Of a stretch of 64,000 nt of DNA, positions 18,735 to 26,757 are shown piece after piece (the first letter of the stretch is position 1; the number at the start of each line of letters is the position of its first letter). The translations under genes and the position numbers were made by a program. Source of the DNA: Bacteroidales bacterium (GTDB lineage Bacteria; Bacteroidota; Bacteroidia; Bacteroidales; UBA932). Location of the stretch: assembly GCA_020026275.1 (NCBI GenBank), contig JAHHQQ010000008.1, forward strand, positions 1 through 64,000. Reading direction: 5' to 3'. Below the pieces are notes generated by a model, which saw only the letters and a program-made list of their open reading frames with translations, did no database searches and was not told the origin of the DNA.

Positions 18735-21089
18735 ATGTCGGTCAGGAATATAATTTTAGATTGGTTCATAATTTTCTTTGGTCTTTCCATCTCCATTGCA
18801 TGCGATAGCCATGAAAATACGAGAACAAAATCGTGGAATCAAGGAATTAATATAATTCCAGCTCCATCGAAGATTGAATGTAGACAAGGAACATTTCAGC
18901 TGCAATCTGGGATGAAGATTTATGTTCGGAATGTAGAGGTGGAACGAATGCTTGTCCAGTTTGTTGAGAAAATCAATACGTCAACAGGTTTGAGGGTGAG
19001 TGTCACTTCAAATCCTGAAGAAGGTGCAATTTTCGTGGAACTGGTTCCTGACTTGTTCTGTGATGAGGAGAATTTTGTGCAAGAAGAATCGTATCGGATA
19101 GAAGTTGCATCGGATGCGATTCGTATTGAAGCCAGACAAGTTCACGGGTTGTTCAATGCCATGACGACATTGATGCAATTGTTACCTGCAGAGATTGATA
19201 GTCCCGAGATCGTTCAAGCTGAGAGTTGGTCCGTTTCATGTGTGAAGATCTGTGATTATCCACGTTTCCCTTATAGAGGAATTATGTTGGATGTTGCTAG
19301 ACATTTTCTTCCGAAAGATGAAGTGATGGAACAGATTGATGTATTTTCATCATTGAAAATTAACCGTTTGCATCTTCATCTCACGGATAATCAGGGATGG
19401 CGTGTCGAAATCAAATCCTATCCAGAATTGACAAGAAAAGGATCGAAAAGAGTAGAGCCGGATGGATCTACCTATTCCGGTTTTTATACTCAGGAAGATT
19501 TGCGTGAAATAGTTGCATATGCTTTGGAGCGGTATGTGACGATAATACCTGAGATTGATATTCCTGCCCATTCGCAAGCATTGAATGTCTGTATTCCTTC
19601 ATTGTCTTGTACTGGAAAGGTAACCGGTGTTCGTTCGATTTGGGGACCGGATCATCTCGTGCTTTGTCCTGGTAAGGAAGATATGTTCGAGTTTATGAAA
19701 GATGTCTATTCTGAGCTGGCTGACATCTTTCCTGGAGAATACTATCATGTTGGGGGAGATGAATGCCCTAAAGATAATTGGGAGGTCTGTCCACTTTGTC
19801 AGAAACGTATTCGTGATGAAAAGTTATATGCTGGTCAGCAGTATACGGCAGAAGAGAAGCTTCAAGCATATACGATTGGACGTGTCGAAAAAATTCTGGC
19901 CGCTTTGGGCAAGAAGATGATTGGATGGGATGAAATACTTCAGGGAAAAATCGCTCGATCTGCTACGGTTATGTCTTGGCAAGATGAGAAGGGGGGAGTG
20001 GTTGCCGCTTCGAAAGGCCATCACGTCATTATGACGCCAAATGATAAAGGTTTGTACTTTAATTATTTTCAAGGAGATAGCAAGGTCGAACCTGTTTGCT
20101 TTGGAAATTATGCCCCTTTAGAGAAAGTTTATAGATATGAACCTGTTCCCGATGTGTTGAAAAAGAGAGGTTTGGAGCATTATGTCCAAGGAGTTCAAGC
20201 CAATCTCTGGTCAGAATATCTGTATGAAGAAAACCAGTGGGAATATGCATTGTATCCACGTACAATGGCATTGGCAGAATTGGCATGGACCACAATGGAG
20301 AAAAAAGACTTTACCTCATTCTGTCAACGTCTTGAGAATTCTCTGAGGCGATTGTCTCTGCGAGGCATCAAATTCCATATTCCGTTGCCTGAGATGGTAG
20401 GAGGCAGTCGGTCAACCGTTGCATTCTCTGATTCAGTAACAGTCGCTTTCAAGACTACGAGACCTGTCAGGATGGTTTATACTCTGGATGGAACTGAGCC
20501 AGATTCTTGCTCCTCTCAGTATGAAGGACCATTTGTGTTTCATTCTGATGCAGTCTTGAAGATAGCTTCTATTATGGAGAATGGGGCCATGAGTCGTGTT
20601 TTGACATATCGTATCCAGAAACAGAATCCGTCACCGGCAGTGCAAATTGCTCCGTTTTGTTTGAATGCAGGTCTCCTTGTTGAGACGCAAAAAGATAAGA
20701 TGATAAAGAAAAGAGTGATTTCTTCACTCTCTGAGATAACTGAAAGTGGGTCAAGAGATAAAAGTATAGATTCTGTAGAGTCTTTCATCTCCATAGCCGA
20801 AGGGTATGTAAAGCTGCCTTCAGAGGGCGTGTATACTTTCTCGACAAATTATGATGAATTCTGGATTGATGATCGATTGTTGATTGATAATCGTGGAGAA
20901 GTCAAGCGTTTCAGTAGAAAGGACAATTCAAAAGTTCTGTCTGCAGGATTTCACAAGATTAAGGTCGTTTTCCGTTCGGAATTTATAGGAGGCTGGCCTT
21001 CTTTCTGGGATAGTGGAGAAATTAAATATAAACTTGATAAACAGAAAGAATGGAAAACTGTCGGGTCAGAGATGATCTGGTATCAATAA
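18735..21089 (+). CDS. GH20 beta-N-acetylhexosaminidase lipoprotein, copy 2
   Basis: This 784-residue paralogue of the gene at 14777 has the same plan: lipoprotein signal (Cys23 followed by Asp), GH20 N-domain, barrel with HVGGDECPK (Asp342-Glu343), chitobiase-type C-domain (FKTTRPVRMVYTLDG) and PA14-like tail (NYDEFWIDDRLLIDN). It is the last PUL gene, and its stop codon lies inside the right direct repeat. Two GH20 enzymes, each behind a different sulfatase, suggest that each pair handles a differently sulfated terminal N-acetylhexosamine. Confidence 0.92.
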   Translation: MSVRNIILDWFIIFFGLSISIACDSHENTRTKSWNQGINIIPAPSKIECRQGTFQLQSGMKIYVRNVEVERMLVQFVEKINTSTGLRVSVTSNPEEGAIFVELVPDLFCDEENFVQEESYRIEVASDAIRIEARQVHGLFNAMTTLMQLLPAEIDSPEIVQAESWSVSCVKICDYPRFPYRGIMLDVARHFLPKDEVMEQIDVFSSLKINRLHLHLTDNQGWRVEIKSYPELTRKGSKRVEPDGSTYSGFYTQEDLREIVAYALERYVTIIPEIDIPAHSQALNVCIPSLSCTGKVTGVRSIWGPDHLVLCPGKEDMFEFMKDVYSELADIFPGEYYHVGGDECPKDNWEVCPLCQKRIRDEKLYAGQQYTAEEKLQAYTIGRVEKILAALGKKMIGWDEILQGKIARSATVMSWQDEKGGVVAASKGHHVIMTPNDKGLYFNYFQGDSKVEPVCFGNYAPLEKVYRYEPVPDVLKKRGLEHYVQGVQANLWSEYLYEENQWEYALYPRTMALAELAWTTMEKKDFTSFCQRLENSLRRLSLRGIKFHIPLPEMVGGSRSTVAFSDSVTVAFKTTRPVRMVYTLDGTEPDSCSSQYEGPFVFHSDAVLKIASIMENGAMSRVLTYRIQKQNPSPAVQIAPFCLNAGLLVETQKDKMIKKRVISSLSEITESGSRDKSIDSVESFISIAEGYVKLPSEGVYTFSTNYDEFWIDDRLLIDNRGEVKRFSRKDNSKVLSAGFHKIKVVFRSEFIGGWPSFWDSGEIKYKLDKQKEWKTVGSEMIWYQ

Positions 21090-21091
21090 GC

Positions 21092-21117
21092 AAAGGGTCG
21101 TGAACGCCCTTTTTTTC
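21092..21117 (+). terminator. PUL operon terminator
   Basis: AAAGGG pairs with CCCTTT around an inner CGT/ACG stem, followed by a run of seven T. It begins three bases after the stop codon of the last GH20 gene and is a shortened version of the terminator at 40-70. Confidence 0.75.
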
Positions 21118-21173
21118 GCAAACCCATGGCGGATTTTCTCGGAAAGCTCGGAAAAAATTAATACCTTCCCTAT

Positions 21174-21188
21174 CGGATTGGAAATCCG
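21174..21188. promoter_or_regulatory. Palindromic operator candidate upstream of the AraC-type gene
   Basis: CGGATT-GGA-AATCCG is identical to 159-173 and lies 33 bases before the ATG at 21222. Its presence before two different regulator genes suggests a shared control site. Confidence 0.4.
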
Positions 21189-21221
21189 GAGAGAGAACAG
21201 ATAACTGAAATACTTTAATCT

Positions 21222-21767
21222 ATGCAGAAGATCTTCCAATTATTGAGAGGGGAGAGATTGCCGGAGGCGTTGCTTCTGTTGCTGTTCGGTATAGTTGGGA
21301 AGGAGGATAAACGAGAGATCAGCTTCCAGCTGCCGGAAAGACTGCCTTCTCCAAAAGAGGACGCCCCTGTGCCGCAGGAGCCCGAAAAAGAGTCGCTGTC
21401 CCCTCAAGAACTGGCTGCCCTGTTGTCGGAATGGGCTCAAAAGCCAGAAAACTGTCAACTTGACTATGATATGTCTACCCTTTCTCTTCGCATTGGCGTG
21501 AAATACGAATGTGTCAGTGCCTATTTCCACGATAACGTCCGGCTTTCGTTCCGCACCTGGAAACTGAAGATGAAGCTGGAAGCGGCAAAATCCCTGCTGC
21601 TCGAGAGGGAAGAGCTGCACGTGGTGGAGGTCGCCCATCTGGCTGGTTTCCCCAACCATGCCAATTTCTACAGACAATTCAGAAAACACGTGGGTTGCAC
21701 GCCCTTCCAATGGCGTTCCTGCCGGGGAAATCTGCATTTCCTGGAACAGGAGGAAAAGTCGTCTTAG
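21222..21767 (+). CDS. Small AraC-type helix-turn-helix regulator
   Basis: This 181-residue protein has a variable Pro/Glu-rich N-terminal half and an AraC-type DNA-binding domain from about residue 65, with two helix-turn-helix units (STLSLRIGVKYECVSAYF and VVEVAHLAGFPNHANFYRQF). There is no sensor, receiver or sugar-binding domain, so it may respond to level or to a partner. Its upstream region repeats that of the hybrid sensor. Coding composition is GC-richer than the PUL and like the core genes to the right, so it probably belongs to the resident chromosome. A role in PUL control is inferred only from position. Confidence 0.8.
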   Translation: MQKIFQLLRGERLPEALLLLLFGIVGKEDKREISFQLPERLPSPKEDAPVPQEPEKESLSPQELAALLSEWAQKPENCQLDYDMSTLSLRIGVKYECVSAYFHDNVRLSFRTWKLKMKLEAAKSLLLEREELHVVEVAHLAGFPNHANFYRQFRKHVGCTPFQWRSCRGNLHFLEQEEKSS

Positions 21768-21786
21768 GTGGTGGGTTCGGCAGGGG

Positions 21787-21812
21787 CATGGACATTTCCC
21801 GGAGGGGGAAAA
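21787..21812. repeat. Short interspersed hairpin repeat, copy A
   Basis: CATGGACATTTCCCG, two bases, then GGGGGAAA. The TTTCCC and GGGAAA arms can pair. It closely matches copy B (63192-63217) and less closely copy C (51885-51916), all in intergenic DNA. Confidence 0.45.
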
Positions 21813-21813
21813 T

Positions 21814-21846
21814 GAAGAAGAGCGGCAAAACTGCCGCTCTTCTTCG
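21814..21846. terminator. Bidirectional terminator between convergent genes
   Basis: GAAGAAGAGCGGCA pairs perfectly with TGCCGCTCTTCTTC around AAAAC. It lies between the AraC-type gene and the leftward nucleotidase gene and can serve both. Confidence 0.8.
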
Positions 21847-21863
21847 TTTGGAAAGTGCTGGAA

Positions 21864-23624
21864 TTATTCTCCGAAGATTAGTTCCATGTCTTTTTTCATT
21901 TTCTTCTGGGATTTTTCTTCAGGAATGAATTTCCAGCTGCCGATGACCTTCGGATCACCGATATTTTCAGGAGTCAAGGTCTTGTTGGCTACGATGTAAT
22001 CATAGACAATGTTTCTGATTTCAGGAAGTTTTTCGACGATGAGGTCTTCAATATGTTCGGTATCAATGCCTGCCCCTTCTTTGATAAGGTTGCCTCCACC
22101 ATTGGCTCGATAAGAAGTCATGGCAACCCGATAAGTGGTCTTCAAGTCAAATGCGGAACCGTCTGCCATGGATTCAATCTGGATTCTGGAACCGTAAGGC
22201 TTGGTCACGTCCACGGTGTACACCAGACCGCCGGTGGAATCGAAATTGTAGGAACGGTTGTCAAAGGACCACCTTTCCGTACCGTATCTCTTGTCGTTTC
22301 TCTTGGAAATCTTGAGAAGATGGTCGTTTGGAAGGGTGTTGATCCACTGGTCATAAGAATATTCCATGTAATTCTTGATTTGCTTACCTGTCATCTTGAC
22401 GACGAACAGCTGGTTTTCGAATGGATAGATTGTGAAGAGGTCGTTGTAGATGAGCGTGCCGGCGCTGACTTTCTTGTCGAAGGTCAATGGGGCGGCGAAA
22501 GAAAGTTGTGCCTGGTTGTTGTAGAGGGAAACCGTATGGACAAGATTCATGTAATCACTCATTCCGGTAAAGGAATCCTTGGTATAGATGTCTTTGCTCA
22601 ACTGGCCTATTTCTTTGAGGGTGAATTCCTTGACGGCTTCGTATTCTTTCTGGAAATGAGCCCTCATGACCGGATCTGCCTTTTCGGCATTGACCGGAAT
22701 GAGTGCGGTCTCCAATTTCTTGGAAATGACTTTACCGTCCTTGATTTCTAGATGGATGACACCTTTTCCGACGTTTCTGCAATGGCTGCCGGAATTGATG
22801 AGGCAGATGCTGTCCGTAGCGGCAACCATCGGGCTGTGGTCATGTGAGCAGACCAGAAAATCCACGCCACGCAAAGTCTTGAACAGATCCAGACCCTGGC
22901 TTTCATAGATGGAACCGTCACCTTTTCCAGTACCGGAGTGGACAGCGACGATGATTACCTGAGGCTCTTCCTTCTTGATGACAAGGTCCACATCGTTCTG
23001 TACCATTGGAATGAGTGACTTGAAATCCATTCCGCTCCAGAGCTCTTCAGAAAGCCATGCCTTCATATTGGCGTTCGTATAGCCCAGGATGGCAATCTTC
23101 AGACCTTGTCTGTGAATGGTGGTGCAGGAAGGGAAGTAGGCTTTTCCGTTGTCTGTCCGCACGGCATTGCCGCCCAGGAATGGAATGCCTGCTTTCTTCA
23201 AGTCTGCCGCCACTCTGTCATAGACGTGATGACCTGTTTCTACGTCATGGTTGCCCACTGCAATGGCGTCGTAGTCCATATAGTCCATCAGTCTTGGGAA
23301 CAGATGAGGAGATGAGGTATCGACGTAGTTGTAATAATAGGCAGCATTGTCACCTTGGAGGCAGTCACCGGCATCTACCAAAATAACGTGGTCTTCTCCG
23401 ACAGCATTTCTTACACTATCTACATAATAATTGACGGCAAATAGAGATTTTTTGGTTTTTCCGCCGACATAGGTGGAATCGAACCAGCTGCCATGGACAT
23501 CGTTTGTCGTCAGCAGTTCTAAAGTGTAGCAACCGTCTGCCGGCTTCGTGTTCAAGGCGCAAGAGGAAGTCCACAAGGTAAGGATTCCGCAAAGGGCTGT
23601 ACCAAATAATGTTTTGAATTTCAT
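21864..23624 (-). CDS. 5'-nucleotidase/2',3'-cyclic phosphodiesterase family lipoprotein
   Basis: This 586-residue lipoprotein (Cys22) of the UshA/CpdB class probably dephosphorylates extracellular nucleotides so nucleosides can be taken up. The metallophosphatase domain contains TTNDVHG, VDAGDCLQG and AVGNHDVETG, plus later His ligands in VAVHSGTG and VCSHDHSP, all two-metal ligands. The substrate-binding 5_nucleotid_C domain follows from about residue 340 to 560. It is probably periplasmic or surface-anchored. It is divergent from the GSCFA gene and stands alone. Specificity between nucleotides and cyclic phosphates is not readable here. Confidence 0.9.
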   Translation of the reverse strand: MKFKTLFGTALCGILTLWTSSCALNTKPADGCYTLELLTTNDVHGSWFDSTYVGGKTKKSLFAVNYYVDSVRNAVGEDHVILVDAGDCLQGDNAAYYYNYVDTSSPHLFPRLMDYMDYDAIAVGNHDVETGHHVYDRVAADLKKAGIPFLGGNAVRTDNGKAYFPSCTTIHRQGLKIAILGYTNANMKAWLSEELWSGMDFKSLIPMVQNDVDLVIKKEEPQVIIVAVHSGTGKGDGSIYESQGLDLFKTLRGVDFLVCSHDHSPMVAATDSICLINSGSHCRNVGKGVIHLEIKDGKVISKKLETALIPVNAEKADPVMRAHFQKEYEAVKEFTLKEIGQLSKDIYTKDSFTGMSDYMNLVHTVSLYNNQAQLSFAAPLTFDKKVSAGTLIYNDLFTIYPFENQLFVVKMTGKQIKNYMEYSYDQWINTLPNDHLLKISKRNDKRYGTERWSFDNRSYNFDSTGGLVYTVDVTKPYGSRIQIESMADGSAFDLKTTYRVAMTSYRANGGGNLIKEGAGIDTEHIEDLIVEKLPEIRNIVYDYIVANKTLTPENIGDPKVIGSWKFIPEEKSQKKMKKDMELIFGE

Positions 23625-23660
23625 ATTGATTCGAATTTATGACCATTTTGATATATTTTA

Positions 23661-23668
23661 CAAAAATA
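23661..23668 (-). promoter_or_regulatory. -7 box for the nucleotidase gene
   Basis: TATTTTTG on the minus strand matches TAnnTTTG, 36 bases before the ATG at 23624. No convincing -33 element was seen. Confidence 0.4.
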
Positions 23669-23713
23669 ACTAATATTCATCTGTCGGGAATGAGATTCCC
23701 GGACTATTTTGTT

Positions 23714-23721
23714 TATTTTTG
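23714..23721 (+). promoter_or_regulatory. -7 box for the GSCFA gene
   Basis: TATTTTTG matches TAnnTTTG, 28 bases before the ATG at 23750. The -33 region is weak. Confidence 0.4.
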
Positions 23722-23749
23722 TATAGTGGAGAATTAAAATGACAAGAGC

Positions 23750-24613
23750 ATGAAGCTGCAGACAATTGTAGAATGTGGAAAGAGCCGGATTGGCGGTTTG
23801 AAACTGGAAGACCGGATCATGGTCATTGGAAGTTGTTTCGCTGATAATATCGGAGCCAAGTTGGAACATGCCGGATTCGATGTGCTCGTCAATCCTTTTG
23901 GTACGCTATACAATCCGGTCTCGTTGTGCAATTCAATCAGCAGGATGGCTGCAGGAGTTGGATTCCGAGAGGAAGATTGCGTGGAAATGGGGGCCAATGC
24001 AGGGCTGGTCTGTTCGTTCTGCCATCATACTTCTTTCGCCAGAAAGAACAAGAATGATTTTTTGACCTATGCCAATGAAAGACTGGAGCAGGCCCGAGGG
24101 TTCTATGCCGATTGCAACAAAATGATTGTGACGCTTGGTACGACCTGGTGCTACAAATATCTGCCAACGGGAGAGGTCGTTTCCAATTGTCTGAAGATTG
24201 ACCCGAAGAATTTTGAGCGCGAGGCGCTTTCATTGAACAATACGGTGGCGCTGCTGACCGCGCTGGTCCTCCGCTTCTCCCAGAAGCAGTTCCTTTTTAC
24301 CGTCAGCCCCATCCGGCATTGGAAAGACGGGGCCCACGAGAACCAGTTGAGCAAGAGTACGCTGCTGCTGGCTGTCGATGCCCTCTGCAAGAAGTTCCCG
24401 GACCGGGTTGAATATTTCCCTGCCTACGAGCTGATGATGGACGAAATGAGGGATTACCGCTTCTATGCAGACGACCTGGTCCATCCTTCCGAAATGGCCG
24501 TCAACTATATCTGGGAACGCTTTCTCGATTTCGCGGCCGACCCGAAGGAGACAGAACAGATTCTCGCCAACGAAAGGCTTTGGCGCCGGTCTCAGCATCG
24601 GGAAATGCATTAG
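23750..24613 (+). CDS. GSCFA domain protein
   Basis: This 287-residue protein carries the motif that names the family, IGSCFADNIG near residues 27-36, followed by NPFGTLYNPVS and, near the C-terminus, DDLVHPSEMAVNYIW. The arrangement (GSC near the start, D..H near the end) is like SGNH-type hydrolases, so an esterase or lipase-like activity is plausible. The real substrate of the family is not established. There is no signal peptide, so it should be cytoplasmic. It is monocistronic between a divergent promoter and a shared terminator. Confidence 0.85.
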   Translation: MKLQTIVECGKSRIGGLKLEDRIMVIGSCFADNIGAKLEHAGFDVLVNPFGTLYNPVSLCNSISRMAAGVGFREEDCVEMGANAGLVCSFCHHTSFARKNKNDFLTYANERLEQARGFYADCNKMIVTLGTTWCYKYLPTGEVVSNCLKIDPKNFEREALSLNNTVALLTALVLRFSQKQFLFTVSPIRHWKDGAHENQLSKSTLLLAVDALCKKFPDRVEYFPAYELMMDEMRDYRFYADDLVHPSEMAVNYIWERFLDFAADPKETEQILANERLWRRSQHREMH

Positions 24614-24622
24614 TCATTAAAA

Positions 24623-24652
24623 AAGAGCGACCTCACTGTGAGGGCCGCTCTT
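24623..24652. terminator. Bidirectional terminator
   Basis: AAGAGCG...CGCTCTT with inner CCTCA/TGAGG pairing, A-rich on the left and T-rich on the right. It separates the convergent GSCFA and dsbD genes. Confidence 0.8.
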
Positions 24653-24672
24653 TCTGTATGTTCTATTAGGAA

Positions 24673-26736
24673 TTATTTCGCATTGAATGCGGCGATTCCA
24701 TTTTTCAAGAAGGTGATGTATTCTTCTACATTCAAGTTGTAGCCTCTGACCGGAAGCAGCAGATTGCCTTCAGAATCCAGAATGGCGTAATTCGGCTGCG
24801 CGTTCACGTTGAAACGGCTGCGGGCGATGTAGGAATTGGCTCTGCCCAAATCTTTAAGCACCTTGCCGCTTTCTGTCGTAATCCAGTCTTCTTCATCCAG
24901 CTTGGTCTTGTCGTCTGTATAAAGGGCAACAATCACGAAATCATTTCGCAGTATGGCCATCACTTCAGGCCGGGTCCAGACTCTCGCTTCCATTTCCCTG
25001 CAATTGGTGCAGCCATGTCCGGTAATGTCAACGAAAACAGGTTTGCCGGTCTTTTGGGAAGCCTCCAGCCCTTCTTCAATGGTGTAATATCCAGTCAGAC
25101 CCAGAGGCATCTTGAGACCGTATTTCTCGCCGATAGCGCTGGAAACGCTTGCGGATACATTTGCTTCCTGTCCTTCTGCATAATAGGTAGGCACATCATT
25201 GCCAGCATGGCTGTTGATGACAAAATCCTGGGTTTCTATAGGTGGAAGATAACCAGAAAGCGCTTTTAAAGGAGCGCCGAACATACCTGGAATCATGTAG
25301 ACGACAAATGAAAAGTCCAGAATGATTAGAGCCAGACGGAAGACACCGATTTTTTCGACTTTATCGTCATGAGCAAAACGGATCTTGCCCAGCAGATAAA
25401 AGCCAAGGAGGGTGAATACTACAATCCATATTGCCAGATAGACTTCTCTGTCCAGGAGTCCCCAGTGATAGGTCTGGTCTGGAACACTAAGGAACTTGAA
25501 TCCCAGAGCCACTTCAATGAATCCCAATACAACTTTGACAGAATTCATCCAACTGCCACTCTTGAGTTTGGTCAGGAGGGAAGGGAACAGGGCAAAGATG
25601 GTGAATGGGAGCGCGAAGGCGACGGAAAACGCCAGCATGGTGATCATCGGAGTCCAGATTTCACCCTGCGTGGATTTGATAAGGACAGAACCGACAATCG
25701 GACCTGTGCAGGAGAAGGATACCAATACCAAGGTCAAGGCCATGAAGAATACACCTGCCAGTCCCTTCTTGTCTGAATTTTGGTCACTCTTGTTGACGAG
25801 AGAAGAAGGCAGTGTGATCTCAAAAGCTCCAAAGAAGGAAGCTGCAAAGACCATGAACACGATAAAGAAGATGATGTTCGGAATCCAATGGGTCGCCAGC
25901 CAGTTGAAGATATCTGCTGTGACTGCATCTCCTCCTACCAGCCAGGTAATGCCGATGATCAGACAGATTGGAACGGTGTAGAGCAGGACAATGAACAATC
26001 CATACATGAAAGCTTTGAATCGGCCTGCCCGTGGAGATGAAGATCCTTTCATGAAAAAGGAAATGGTCATCGGAACCATCGGGAAGACACAAGGAGTCAG
26101 AAGCATGGCAAAACCCCAGAGTACAGCTTCAATCAAGAGGGCCCAAATGGATTCATTGCCACCTTTCGCTGATTTTGAAGAGGTTGGAGCCATATTCAGT
26201 TCTGAGGATTTGTTGTTGTTTTCAATGTTTTGATTGTCAGGCTGCAAAACATTATTGTTCTGTTCGTTCCCGTTGGAAGAAACCGCACTTTCTCCAGTTT
26301 CCTTTTCATATTTTCCAACGGTCAGAGCAAATTCATAGTCTTCTGGAGACATACAGGATGCCTCACTGCAGGCTCTCCAAGTTAAGGTGCCATGAAGTTC
26401 TGCACCAGGTGCGTTCAACTGGATTTTCTGACCGATAATGATTTCGTCATAGAATACTTTGTCGCCATATAGCTCAGATGCTGTGGTCAATTCGTAAGGT
26501 TCTCCGACAAGTGAGAAAGACTTGTCTTCTGACAACTGTACGGAAGTGGCAGAAAATTCATTCTTGAGATCATATACATGAAGACCTTCCTTGATTTTAC
26601 CTTTGAAAATCAATTCATATTGGTCTGTGCCGAGGGATTTGCTCTCGGTGGTCCAGTGTACGGTCCAGTCATTTTGGCTGAAACTCAGAACGCTTGAACA
26701 TAGTGCAAGTACAAGCGCAAGGAGAAATTTCTTCAT
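24673..26736 (-). CDS. dsbD: Thiol:disulfide interchange protein DsbD-like
   Basis: This 687-residue inner-membrane protein carries electrons from cytoplasmic thioredoxin to periplasmic thiol proteins. A signal sequence leads into an N-terminal DsbD-alpha-like domain (about 25-145), then a Ser/Asn-rich linker, the eight-helix membrane domain (about 195-480) with conserved Cys (TPCVFPM and SCTGPIVG), and a C-terminal thioredoxin fold with HGCTNC (Cys576 and Cys579). It sits 21 bases downstream of rny and probably shares its transcript. Order and length are normal for Bacteroidetes. Confidence 0.93.
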   Translation of the reverse strand: MKKFLLALVLALCSSVLSFSQNDWTVHWTTESKSLGTDQYELIFKGKIKEGLHVYDLKNEFSATSVQLSEDKSFSLVGEPYELTTASELYGDKVFYDEIIIGQKIQLNAPGAELHGTLTWRACSEASCMSPEDYEFALTVGKYEKETGESAVSSNGNEQNNNVLQPDNQNIENNNKSSELNMAPTSSKSAKGGNESIWALLIEAVLWGFAMLLTPCVFPMVPMTISFFMKGSSSPRAGRFKAFMYGLFIVLLYTVPICLIIGITWLVGGDAVTADIFNWLATHWIPNIIFFIVFMVFAASFFGAFEITLPSSLVNKSDQNSDKKGLAGVFFMALTLVLVSFSCTGPIVGSVLIKSTQGEIWTPMITMLAFSVAFALPFTIFALFPSLLTKLKSGSWMNSVKVVLGFIEVALGFKFLSVPDQTYHWGLLDREVYLAIWIVVFTLLGFYLLGKIRFAHDDKVEKIGVFRLALIILDFSFVVYMIPGMFGAPLKALSGYLPPIETQDFVINSHAGNDVPTYYAEGQEANVSASVSSAIGEKYGLKMPLGLTGYYTIEEGLEASQKTGKPVFVDITGHGCTNCREMEARVWTRPEVMAILRNDFVIVALYTDDKTKLDEEDWITTESGKVLKDLGRANSYIARSRFNVNAQPNYAILDSEGNLLLPVRGYNLNVEEYITFLKNGIAAFNAK

Positions 26737-26757
26737 ATGATTTATAGAGGATTAAAT

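Larger units (their letters stand above)
21084..21192. repeat. Right direct repeat bounding the PUL
   Basis: This is the partner of 31-177. It starts at the CAATAA that includes the stop codon of the last GH20 gene, continues through a terminator of the same sequence class, and ends in a 63-base core (21130-21192) almost identical to 115-177. Recombination between the copies would remove the sensor gene and the whole PUL and leave one copy in front of the AraC-type gene at 21222. Confidence 0.85.
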
